Source: Betaproteobacteria bacterium
GTDB lineage: Bacteria > Pseudomonadota > Gammaproteobacteria > Burkholderiales > Ga0077523
Length of the DNA: 52,258 bases
NCBI GenBank assembly: GCA_016125475.1
Contig: WGLR01000025.1
Span: 1 to 52,258, forward strand
Direction: 5' to 3'
A model generated the notes under the pieces. That model was not told the DNA's origin. It did not search any database and was given only the letters and a program-made list of their open reading frames with translations. Below are positions 34,459 to 42,506 of the stretch, one piece after another (positions within the stretch are counted from its first letter, which is position 1; each line of letters starts with the position of its first letter). A program made the translations under genes and the position numbers.

Positions 34459-36339
34459 TCAGAGCATCACCTGAATTCCGAGCTCGACGACCCGGTTGGG
34501 AGGAAGCCGGAAGAACTGCGTGGCGCTGCCGGCATTACGGAACATGGCGACGAAGAGCAGTGCCCGCCAGTAGGCCAGGTCCGATCGTCTTTTGGGGATC
34601 AGCGTTGCCCTGCCGAGGAAGAAAGTGGTCTCCATCATGTCGAGCTGTAATCCGTGCTCGCCACAGGATGCCAGCGCCTCAGGGATGTCCGGTTCGTCCG
34701 TGAAACCGTATGTCACGGTGACCTGACTGATGCGCCCGTCCAGGCGGCGTACACGGACCCTTTCCGAATCCGGGACGCGCGGAACATCACTCACCTCGAC
34801 GCTCAGGATGATGATCTGATCGTGGAGCGCCCTGTAGTGCTTCAGGCTGTGCAGCAGTGCGCTCGGAACGCTGGAAGGGCTGGCAGTCATGAACACGGCC
34901 GAGCCGGGGATGCGCTCGATGCGCTCGGTGGCGAGCCAGGGCACGAACTCGGCCAGTGGGACGGCACCTTTCGCGAGGCGCTGTGTCAGCAGCTCACGAC
35001 CGCGCTTCCACGTCGTGAGCAGGATGAATATGGCGCCGCCGAATGCGATCGGAAACCACCCGCCGTCCGGAATCTTGACCGCGTTCGCCAGAAAGAAGCC
35101 GGCGTCGATGCAGACGAACGGCAATGCGGCCACGCAGGCGTACACCGGCCTCCATTTCCAGATCCGGATGGCTACCGCCGTGGCCAGAACGTTCGTGATG
35201 AGCATCGTTCCCGTCACCGCGATGCCATAGGCAGACGCCAGTCTGGTGGACGAGCCGAATCCGATCACCAGCACGACTACCGCGACCAGCAGACCCCAGT
35301 TGACCGCCGGCAGATAGATCTGACCCGCTTCGTGCTCGGACGTGTGACGGATGTCGAGGCGTGGCGCATAACCGAGCTGGATCGCCTGTTGTGTGATCGA
35401 GAAGGCTCCGGAGATGACCGCTTGCGACGCGATGACGGTGGCGATGGTCGCGAGAACGACGAGCGGGTATCGGGCCCAGATCGGCGCGAGCATGTAGAAG
35501 GGGTTGTCGGCGGCACCCGGCGTCGACAGCAGCAGCGCACCCTGGCCGAAATAGTTGATGACCAGGGCCGGCATCACGCAGCCGAGCCAGCCGTACCGAA
35601 TCGGTCGGGAACCGAAATGACCGAGATCCGCATACAACGCTTCGGCGCCGGTCACGCACAGGACAACGGCGCCGAGCGCGAAGAATCCCAGCGTCGAATG
35701 TCCGATGAGGAAACGATACGCATGCCAGGGACCGATTGCCGCCAGTACGGCAGGGTGCCGGGCGATGGACATCGCCCCGAACACCGCGAGAGTGGCGAAC
35801 CAGATCACCATGATGGGTCCGAACAGCGCACCGACTCTGGCTGTGCCCATGCGCTGGAACAGAAACAGCGAAACGAGAATCGTCAGCGAAATCGGCACGA
35901 TGTACGGATCGAAGAACGGGGTGACCGTCTCCAGTCCCTCCACCGCCGAGAGGACGGAGATCGCCGGGGTGATCACGCCGTCTCCATAGAAGAGCGACGC
36001 TCCGGCCAGTCCCAGGAGCACGAGAGCCGTTCCGGACCGACTGCTTCGCCTGCCCTTCCGGAGCGCAAGCGTCATCAGCGCGATGACGCCGCCCTCGCCC
36101 CTGTTGCTCACGCGGGTGAGGAACGATACGTACTTGATCGTGACGACGAGGAAAAGCGACCAGAAGAACAGTGAGAGGATGCCCAGCACATTCTCCGTGC
36201 CGATGGGTACCGCGTGCTGTGCGCCGGCGAACACCTCCTTGACGGCATACAGCGGACTCGTGCCGATGTCTCCGTAGACGATGCCGAGTGCGGCCAGTGT
36301 CAGCTTTGCGGTACGTCCGCGTTCCCGTGGTTCCGGCAC
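34459..36339 (-). CDS. kup: Low-affinity potassium uptake transporter Kup
   Basis: 626 aa, normal for Kup/HAK/KT transporters. It opens LAALGIVYGDIGTSPLYAVKEVF, the family signature. About twelve transmembrane helices extend to residue 460, including FFYGDG-type (LFYGDGVITPAISVLSAVEGLE), and a hydrophilic C-terminal domain follows. It carries proton-coupled K+ uptake. The start is GTG 36339 with AGAGGCG upstream, 9 bp after the kdpE stop. It therefore appears to be the third gene of a kdpD-kdpE-kup operon. Confidence 0.92.
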   Translation of the reverse strand: MPEPRERGRTAKLTLAALGIVYGDIGTSPLYAVKEVFAGAQHAVPIGTENVLGILSLFFWSLFLVVTIKYVSFLTRVSNRGEGGVIALMTLALRKGRRSSRSGTALVLLGLAGASLFYGDGVITPAISVLSAVEGLETVTPFFDPYIVPISLTILVSLFLFQRMGTARVGALFGPIMVIWFATLAVFGAMSIARHPAVLAAIGPWHAYRFLIGHSTLGFFALGAVVLCVTGAEALYADLGHFGSRPIRYGWLGCVMPALVINYFGQGALLLSTPGAADNPFYMLAPIWARYPLVVLATIATVIASQAVISGAFSITQQAIQLGYAPRLDIRHTSEHEAGQIYLPAVNWGLLVAVVVLVIGFGSSTRLASAYGIAVTGTMLITNVLATAVAIRIWKWRPVYACVAALPFVCIDAGFFLANAVKIPDGGWFPIAFGGAIFILLTTWKRGRELLTQRLAKGAVPLAEFVPWLATERIERIPGSAVFMTASPSSVPSALLHSLKHYRALHDQIIILSVEVSDVPRVPDSERVRVRRLDGRISQVTVTYGFTDEPDIPEALASCGEHGLQLDMMETTFFLGRATLIPKRRSDLAYWRALLFVAMFRNAGSATQFFRLPPNRVVELGIQVML

Positions 36340-36348
36340 GATCGCCTC

Positions 36349-37038
36349 TCAGGGCTGGAAGCGGTATCCGACGCCCGTTTCCGTCAGCAAGTGTCTGGGT
36401 TGTGCCGGATCATCCTCGAGCTTCTGCCGAAGATGTCCGACATACACCCGCAGGTAGTGCGTACTCTCGACACGGGCAGGACCCCAGACTTCCCGAAGCA
36501 GGTTGCGCTGCGTCAGAACCTTTCCCGGATGCGTGAGGAGGATCGACAGCAGACGGTATTCGATCGGGGTCACGTGCACGGCCTCGCCATCGCGTGTGAC
36601 CAGGCGGCGCGTGAGATCCACGACGACACGTCCGAACTCGACGACGGGAGACGGCCCCCCTTCGCGACCGACGTGACGACGAAGCAGCGCCCGGACGCGA
36701 GCGCGGAGTTCGCCGACGCCGAAGGGCTTCGTGAGATAGTCGTCGGCGCCGGCGTCGAGCGCCTCGATCTTGTCGTCCTCCTGGGAGCGTGCCGAAAGGA
36801 TGAGTACCGGCACGTCGGACCAGGCGCGCAGGTCGCGTATCAGGTCGACGCCGTCTCCGTCGGGCAGGCCGAGGTCCAGGATCACGAGATCCGGCCGGGA
36901 CGCACTCGCTTCCAGGAGCGCCGCTTCCACGCAAGCGGCTTCCGCTACGTCGCAATCTTCCTCCTCCACGGCGACGCGGACGAAGCGGCGAATCTGCCGT
37001 TCGTCCTCGACGACGAGTACGCGCGCGCGTGTGGTCAC
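36349..37038 (-). CDS. kdpE: Response regulator KdpE
   Basis: 229 aa. The receiver domain (residues 1-120) has VVEDE, the phosphoacceptor in VILDLGLPDGDG, SAR and DDYLTKPF. The OmpR-type winged HTH follows (VHVTPIEYRLLSILLTHPGKVLTQRNLLREVWGP, THYLRVYVGHLRQKLE, TETGVGYRF), which matches KdpE closely. It activates potassium-uptake genes under K+ limitation. The GTG start at 37038 overlaps the kdpD-like stop by 4 bp (GTGA). Confidence 0.92.
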   Translation of the reverse strand: MTTRARVLVVEDERQIRRFVRVAVEEEDCDVAEAACVEAALLEASASRPDLVILDLGLPDGDGVDLIRDLRAWSDVPVLILSARSQEDDKIEALDAGADDYLTKPFGVGELRARVRALLRRHVGREGGPSPVVEFGRVVVDLTRRLVTRDGEAVHVTPIEYRLLSILLTHPGKVLTQRNLLREVWGPARVESTHYLRVYVGHLRQKLEDDPAQPRHLLTETGVGYRFQP

Positions 37039-38564
37039 GCCGATTCATCCTCGACGATCGGCGGATTGCCGACCGGCAGCGTGAACCGCACGACGCCACC
37101 GCCTTCCGGTCGATTGTCCGCTTCGATCGTCCCGCCATGAGCTTCGACGATCGCCTTGCAGATCGCGAGTCCGAGACCCGTGCCGGGACTTGCCGTTTCG
37201 TGCACGCCTCTCACGAACATGTCGAACAGCGACTCGCGTCCCGTCGCGGCGAATCCCGGACCGTGATCCATCACGGACACTGCGACGACATCGCCTTCCC
37301 GCTTCCCGTGGAGCTCGATCGCGGAGTGCGCCGGCGCGTACTTGGCCGCGTTCTCGAGGAGATTGCAGAGAACCCTCTCCATGAGCACCGCGTCGAATGC
37401 GACCAGTGGCAATGACCTGTCGAGATGCACCTTGACGGGATGATCGGCCAGCGCCTCTCCGAGCATCTTGATGCTCGCGCCGACGACTTCCTCGAGCGGC
37501 TGCCATTCGCGACGCAGCGTCACGTTCCCGGCATTGAGCCTCGCCATGTCGAGGAGATTTCCCACGAGGCCGGTCAGGCGGACTGCCTGCTGATGGAGTG
37601 CCTGTGAAACGTCGAGCGCCGCGGGCGGGAGCGGGGGCTTGATCAGAGTCAGAGAGTCTGCAAGGCCCACCATGGCGGTGAGCGGTGTGCGCAGGTCATG
37701 GGACAGGGCAGAAAGGATGGAGCTGCGGAGCCGTTCGGTGAGCATCCGCATCTCGACGGACCGGGCGACGTCGGCGTAATGCAGGCGCTCGAGCGCGACG
37801 GCGACGAGGGACGCGAGGGCGTCGAGCAGGGACAGCGATGCCGCCGAAGGCTCCCCGTCACCCTCCGCGAACGCCACGGCAAGCACGCCGCGGTTCCGGG
37901 TCGATCCTCTGAGGGGGAAATACGTCGTGTGTCTGCCCGGACCCCCCACGTCCGATCCGCGCACGAAGGCGGTTCCTTCGAACGCGACCTGGGCGACGTG
38001 GATCTCGACCTGCACCTCGTCCGCAGGCGTGGACGCGATGACGGTGTCTCCGTGCTTGTCCGGAAGGAGGAGCACCGGGGCTGCAGCGAGCTGGGACTGG
38101 AGGAACTCCCGTGTCGCCGCGAGGACGTGATCGACGGAGATGGCACCGGCAAGCCGTTTGGCCAGGTCGTAGAGCGCCTGCGTCCTGCGTTCCCGTCGAC
38201 CGGCTTCCTCGGCTCGCTGCCGGAGCACTGCGGTGAAATGGGTGGTCGTGAGCGCGGTGACAAGCATGACGGCGAAGGTCACGACATACTGGACGTTGCT
38301 CACCACCAGCGAGAGGCGAGGCGGGACGAAGAAGACGTCGAAGCAGAGGACGCTCACGACCGACGCGAGGATCGCGGCGTTCCGGCCGAGCTTCACGGCG
38401 ACGAACAGGACCGTGAGCAGGAACAGCATGACGATGTTCGCGAGGTCGAGGTGGTCGCGCAGTGGCGTCGCGAGCGCTGTCGTGGCCGCGCACGCCGTCA
38501 GGGTCAGGGCGGTACGTGCGTGGGCGCCGTACCGTGGCTCGCCTGCAAGTTCTTCGAATGTCAT
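37035..38564 (-). CDS. kdpD: KdpD-like sensor histidine kinase lacking the N-terminal KdpD/Usp domains
   Basis: 509 aa against about 890 for classical KdpD. It starts directly at the DUF4118 membrane region: four transmembrane helices at about 25-115 (TALTLTACAATTALATPL through FAVMLVTALTTTHF). A GAF-like domain, HisKA (SALSHDLRTPLTAMVG) and the ATPase domain (NLLENAAKYAP, DHGPGFA, GTGLGLAICKAI) follow. The cytoplasmic KdpD sensor domain and universal-stress domain are absent, so its input must differ. ATG 38564 is chosen because the coding signal begins there. A KdpE-like direct repeat lies 77 bp upstream. Confidence 0.88.
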   Translation of the reverse strand: MTFEELAGEPRYGAHARTALTLTACAATTALATPLRDHLDLANIVMLFLLTVLFVAVKLGRNAAILASVVSVLCFDVFFVPPRLSLVVSNVQYVVTFAVMLVTALTTTHFTAVLRQRAEEAGRRERRTQALYDLAKRLAGAISVDHVLAATREFLQSQLAAAPVLLLPDKHGDTVIASTPADEVQVEIHVAQVAFEGTAFVRGSDVGGPGRHTTYFPLRGSTRNRGVLAVAFAEGDGEPSAASLSLLDALASLVAVALERLHYADVARSVEMRMLTERLRSSILSALSHDLRTPLTAMVGLADSLTLIKPPLPPAALDVSQALHQQAVRLTGLVGNLLDMARLNAGNVTLRREWQPLEEVVGASIKMLGEALADHPVKVHLDRSLPLVAFDAVLMERVLCNLLENAAKYAPAHSAIELHGKREGDVVAVSVMDHGPGFAATGRESLFDMFVRGVHETASPGTGLGLAICKAIVEAHGGTIEADNRPEGGGVVRFTLPVGNPPIVEDESA

Positions 38565-38878
38565 TTCACGAATCCGGAGTCGGTTGGGCGGAATCGCGTT
38601 TTCAGGCCGCGAGGAGACCGGACACCATTCTGGGTGATCCGTCGTAAAAATGTCGTAAAGATTGCCGGCATCGCGATGACCCGAACTGCTCGACTCCCCG
38701 GTCTGGTCTGCACTGCGTGCCGAGGGTGTTCGCCACACGCATGGCCGGGTCGAATCCGGGCGAGGTGGCCGTCAGAGGGGACGTGTGACAGCGCGAGGCA
38801 GGGCGAGGCGACGCAAGCGGCGTCCTGGGTCGATTCCGTGCACGCGCGAATCCGGGTGTGCAGGCAGTGGCCAGGCTC
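38565..38878. other. 314-bp intergenic region upstream of kdpD
   Basis: Holds the kdpDE-kup promoter region, including the KdpE-like repeat at 38641-38659. The remainder, towards the permease stop at 38879, contains no supportable gene. Confidence 0.55.
38641..38659 (-). promoter_or_regulatory. Candidate KdpE-type direct-repeat operator
   Basis: On the minus strand two identical TTTACGAC octamers are separated by ATT, giving exactly 11-bp spacing, the geometry used by OmpR/PhoB-family regulators. The T-rich sequence resembles the E. coli KdpE site (TTTATAC..TTTTTACA, from memory). It lies 77-95 bp upstream of the kdpD-like start, consistent with autoregulation of kdpD-kdpE-kup. Confidence 0.55.
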
Positions 38879-40201
38879 TCAGATGTCCGGGTGGTTGCGC
38901 GTTCCGTGTCGGACGAAGAGGTCTGTGCGCCCGGTCAGGACCCGGAAGCAAAGTTCGATCAGGAACGAGCCGCCGATCATGGCGGCCAGAAACCAGAGCT
39001 TCTGGGGCGAGGACGTCGCGGTCTGCCAGACGAGGGCTCCGAGCGCGCCGACGCAGAGCCCGACTCCGAGCAGGGAGAGCGCGCGGCTGCTTCCGGTGTC
39101 GCCGGCCAGTCTCACGTTCGCGCCGTTCACGGCTGCGAAGATCAGGAGGAATCCGGTGCTGCCCATCACGGACATGCTGGATATGTCGGTGAGGTTTGCG
39201 ACCAGAAGCGTGACACCGGAAGTGATCAGCAGGCCCTCGACCGGGCGTCCCCACGCCTTCTTCTCCAGGTTTGCGGGGAGTTCGCCGTCCTTCGCGATCA
39301 CGTAGCTCAGGCGTGCCGCCCCGTACACCGTGGCGTTGATCGCCGATGCGGTCGAGAGCATGGCGGCGATCGTGATCAGCAGGAAGCCCGTCTGGCCCAG
39401 CGAGGGGCGGGCGGCCTCCGCGAGCGCGTAGTCCTTCGCGTCCAGTATCTTGCCGACAGGCAGGCTGCCCACGGTGACGACGGCGACCAGCACGTAGAGC
39501 AGGATCACGAATCCGACGCTCGCGTAGAAGGCGCGGGGCAGCGTGCGCGGCGCGTCGCGCACGTCCTGCGCGGTGTTGGCGATCAGTTCGAAGCCTTCGT
39601 AGGCGACGAAGATGATCATGCCGCCCGCGACGAGGTGAAACGGCGAGGACCACGCGGAGGGTGCGAGTCGGGCCTGGTCCACGCCCCAGAGGCCGAAGCC
39701 GATGAACAGGCCGAGGATCAGCAGCTTGAGCAGCACGATCCAGTCCTCCGCCTCGCCGATGAGTTTCGCGTTCAGAAGATTGAGCCCGGTGATGCCGACG
39801 ACGCTGACGGTGATGAGCACGTGCTTCCAGAGGGCCTGCGAACCGGACGGAAAGAACGAGGCGCCGTAGCTTCCGAACGCATACGCATACAGGGACAGCA
39901 TGACCATGTAGCTGACCCAGAGCAGGATGTTCGCGGCCCCCGTCAGCAGGCCCGATCCGAATGCCCTGTCCAGGAATGCGACTGTCCCGCCCTGGCTCGG
40001 CAGGGCGACGGACAGACGGGCGTAGGAATAGGACGTGACGAGCGCCACCAGGCCCGCGATCAGGAACGCCACGGGTGCCCCGCCGTTCGCGAGCTTCACG
40101 GACAGGCCGAGCACGGCGAAGATGCCGCCGCCCACCATGCCGCCGACGCCGATCGCCGTGACTTCCCAGAAACCGATCTTCCCTTCTCCGGAGTCGCTCA
40201 T
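38879..40201 (-). CDS. APC-family amino acid permease
   Basis: 440 aa. It opens KIGFWEVTAIGVGGMVGGGIFAVLGL, the APC transmembrane-1 glycine-rich signature, and has about twelve helices. Helix 6 contains FVAYEGFELIANTAQDVRDAPRTLPRA, the substrate-site and loop pattern of amino acid/polyamine permeases. ATG 40201 begins MSDSGEGKIG. The substrate cannot be assigned. It is divergent from the ArsC/Spx-like gene 87 bp away. Confidence 0.85.
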   Translation of the reverse strand: MSDSGEGKIGFWEVTAIGVGGMVGGGIFAVLGLSVKLANGGAPVAFLIAGLVALVTSYSYARLSVALPSQGGTVAFLDRAFGSGLLTGAANILLWVSYMVMLSLYAYAFGSYGASFFPSGSQALWKHVLITVSVVGITGLNLLNAKLIGEAEDWIVLLKLLILGLFIGFGLWGVDQARLAPSAWSSPFHLVAGGMIIFVAYEGFELIANTAQDVRDAPRTLPRAFYASVGFVILLYVLVAVVTVGSLPVGKILDAKDYALAEAARPSLGQTGFLLITIAAMLSTASAINATVYGAARLSYVIAKDGELPANLEKKAWGRPVEGLLITSGVTLLVANLTDISSMSVMGSTGFLLIFAAVNGANVRLAGDTGSSRALSLLGVGLCVGALGALVWQTATSSPQKLWFLAAMIGGSFLIELCFRVLTGRTDLFVRHGTRNHPDI

Positions 40202-40288
40202 TCGTACCGTGCGAACGTGTCTCGTCGAGTGTTCATTCCTTCCCAACGGGCGAGACGCGGGATCGTTAACATACTCGCCCCCAACCTG

Positions 40289-40651
40289 ATGTCCGAGAAC
40301 ACGATGATCCGCGTATATGGCATCCCGAACTGCGACACCGTGAAGAAGGCCCGCGCGTGGCTGGACGGCCACGGCGTCGGCCACGAATTCGTCGACTTCA
40401 GGAAACAGCCGCCGCCGGTGTCACTCGTCGCGAGCTGGATCGCGTCACTCGGCCGCGATCGTGTCGTGAACCGACGGGGCACCACGTGGCGGCGCCTCGA
40501 CCAGGTGGCACAGGCGTCTGCCGACACGGACGCGGGTGCGGCGGCGCTTCTCGCCGCGAATCCCTCGGCCATCAGGCGCCCCGTGGTCGAGATCGACGGC
40601 GGCTGGCTGATCGGCTTCGACACGGCCGAGTACGAACGCACGTTCGGCTGA
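40289..40651 (+). CDS. ArsC/Spx family protein (YffB-like)
   Basis: 120 aa. It opens VYGIPNCDTVKKARAWLDGHGVGHEFVDFRK, the thioredoxin-like Spx/MgsR-ArsC family start with a single cysteine in NCDT. RRPVVEIDGGWLIGFDTAEYE near the C-terminus contains the conserved cis-proline segment. YffB-type members are small oxidoreductase-like proteins with unproven substrates, not necessarily arsenate reductases. ATG 40289 is listed; ATG 40304 (MIRVYG) is an equally plausible start giving 115 aa. Confidence 0.82.
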   Translation: MSENTMIRVYGIPNCDTVKKARAWLDGHGVGHEFVDFRKQPPPVSLVASWIASLGRDRVVNRRGTTWRRLDQVAQASADTDAGAAALLAANPSAIRRPVVEIDGGWLIGFDTAEYERTFG

Positions 40652-40994
40652 CACGGCGCTTGCCGCCACCTTGCCTCCCCCGCTTGCGGGGGGCACGCCT
40701 GCAGGGAGGGCACGGCCCACGCGGACAACGCATCGCGTTGTTCCCGACCAGGCGCTCCGCGAGGGATGGGGTGTCACCCGTTGCGCCTTGCGCACCCTGC
40801 GCACTCACCGTTTCTTCGGCCGCATCGCGCAGGGAGGAGTGCCGAGCCGTCGATTCCCTCCCCCGCGCGCGGGGAGGGTCAGGGAGGGGGCGTGCGGGCG
40901 GGCGAGAAAATCTTTCCTGCTCCGACCCGGCCTGTCCCTGCCTTGCGGAGGAAGAGGCGCGCGCAGGGTGCGCACGGCGCACCGAACCTTCGTC
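40652..40994. repeat. 343-bp intergenic region with two repeat types
   Basis: Contains a CCCTCCCC-CGCGCGC-GGGGAGGG hairpin at 40856-40878 followed by an AGGGAGGGGG segment (a C/G-tract repeat also seen near 47400 and 48510), and a single GTAGGGTGCG-family hairpin copy (AGGGTGCGCACGGCGCACC) at 40965-40983. It lies between the convergent ArsC-like and SdpI-like genes. No gene could be supported. Confidence 0.65.
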
Positions 40995-41345
40995 TCACGC
41001 CTCTCCCTCCTCCCACTGCCTGACGTAACGCAGCGTCGCCAGCGCCGCGAGCCCGCTCGGGACCGCGAAGCAGATCACGTACACCGGCACGACGAGCTCG
41101 CCGGGAAGCGGAAAGAAGTACACCGCGATGGCAAGAAGACACCCGATCGCACTCGCGACGATGAGTGCCTTGCCAAAGTACGCGTTCGCCGCGAACCAGA
41201 TCTCGTCGCCCCGCACCGTCGCGCGTGTGCGGAACCCGTAGACGGCATTGCGGGGAACCAGCTGCAAGGCAAGAGGGATCGCGATCGCCGACAGGATGAG
41301 CGAGACACCCAGAATCGTGAGGAGGCTCTTTTCTTGAACGTTCAT
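40995..41345 (-). CDS. SdpI-like small membrane protein
   Basis: 116 aa with three hydrophobic helices (residues 9-28, 62-83 and 88-105). LVPRNAVYGFRTRATVRGDEIWFAANAYFGK between helices 1 and 2 is the SdpI/YhfL-family motif. In Bacillus, SdpI gives immunity to a killing peptide; in proteobacteria the role is unknown. ATG 41345 starts MNVQEKSLL. Confidence 0.75.
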   Translation of the reverse strand: MNVQEKSLLTILGVSLILSAIAIPLALQLVPRNAVYGFRTRATVRGDEIWFAANAYFGKALIVASAIGCLLAIAVYFFPLPGELVVPVYVICFAVPSGLAALATLRYVRQWEEGEA

Positions 41346-41755
41346 GGCTGGCGATCTCTCCATGGGGCATCGCGGTCGCATGTGTCACGTGACGCGCAAA
41401 CCGGTGCGCATGCCTTTCGACTCGCGACCGAATGCGCCATGTTGCTTTCTGCTTGCTGACACGGGGCGCAATGTGTCGCGCCGTTGCAAATGCCGAGCGC
41501 ATTCGCGACAACGGTTCTACGTTTTCGCTTGCGCATTCTCCCGAAGCGAGGATGATCCCGGGTTGTCGCCGGGTCGTCCCGGTGCCGGGACTTGCCTTTC
41601 GAGGTCGTGTCGTAACAGGAGTGTTGCGGGCGCGTCTTCGCTGTGCTCGTGCCCGTCGCGACGAACCCGCGGCACTGGTCTGCGGCCTGGCCTCCGGAAA
41701 TGCGGCTGGTCCGTATCGGGGATGTACATCGAACGACGACGGGGGGCGAACGATC
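41346..41755. other. 410-bp divergent intergenic region
   Basis: Between the SdpI-like gene and a PEP-CTERM gene. A sigma-54-like GGTGCCGGGACTTGCC is present near 41590 but its GG-to-GC spacing is 11 rather than 10. I see no gene. Confidence 0.45.
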
Positions 41756-42424
41756 ATGGCGAGCAGGAAGAATCTGGTCTGGGCAGCGCTGGCATTCACC
41801 GCGCTGCTCCCGTGGCAGGCGCATGCCGACACCTACGACTTCAGCTTCGCGGGGTCGGGCATCAGCGGGTCGCTCACCCTGACATACGGCTCCGCCACGG
41901 ACGCCAAGAATCCGCAGGCATTCGAGGTCACGGGCATCAGCGGCACGTTCTCGGACTCGAACAACGGGCTCAGCATCGTCAATGCGCCGGTAGGACCGCT
42001 CGTTCCGATCACGCGTGACACGCCCGAAGCCACCAACCTGCTGGCGCCGAACGACTTCAGCCGGTTCGCGGTCGCGACGGGGCTCGATCCGGTCAACAAC
42101 GGGTTTCTCACCTACGACAATCTCTTCTATCCCAACGGCTCTCCGCCCACCGCTTCGGACTACCCACTGCACGGAGGCGTGCTCGACATCTACGGCCTCA
42201 TGTTCAGCATCGGCGACGGCAAGTACGTCGATCTCTGGAGCAACGGCGACATCACCGGGTCGGGTACCGGAGCGATCTACGGCGCCGCGGTCGCCAATCA
42301 CGACCAGGCATTCGACTACGTCGGGGGCGTCGCGGCCGTGCCCGAACCCGACACGTTCGTGATGCTGGGCGGCGGGCTGATGGTCGTGGGGCTGTACGCG
42401 GGTCGCAGACGCCGCGCGAAGTAG
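41756..42424 (+). CDS. PEP-CTERM sorting-domain protein
   Basis: 222 aa. The signal peptide ends QAHA (residue about 24), followed by DTYDFSFAGSGISGSLTLTYG, a beta-sandwich start common in PEP-CTERM proteins. The C-terminus is AAVPEPDTFVMLGGGLMVVGLYAGRRRRAK, a clear sorting signal. ATG 41756 follows GGGGGGCGAA. No enzymatic motif is visible; an exported structural or matrix role is likely. Confidence 0.85.
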   Translation: MASRKNLVWAALAFTALLPWQAHADTYDFSFAGSGISGSLTLTYGSATDAKNPQAFEVTGISGTFSDSNNGLSIVNAPVGPLVPITRDTPEATNLLAPNDFSRFAVATGLDPVNNGFLTYDNLFYPNGSPPTASDYPLHGGVLDIYGLMFSIGDGKYVDLWSNGDITGSGTGAIYGAAVANHDQAFDYVGGVAAVPEPDTFVMLGGGLMVVGLYAGRRRRAK

Positions 42425-42506
42425 GGCTGCGTTCGATCCTGCCCGTGCGGCATCGAAGCGTTCCTGCGGATCGACCCGTTCAGGCCGACCCGCGGGGAAC
42501 GCCCGG

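Noticed and set aside
41588-41605. Sigma-54 promoter for the PEP-CTERM gene at 41756
   Set aside because: Same off-by-one spacing and poor flanks.
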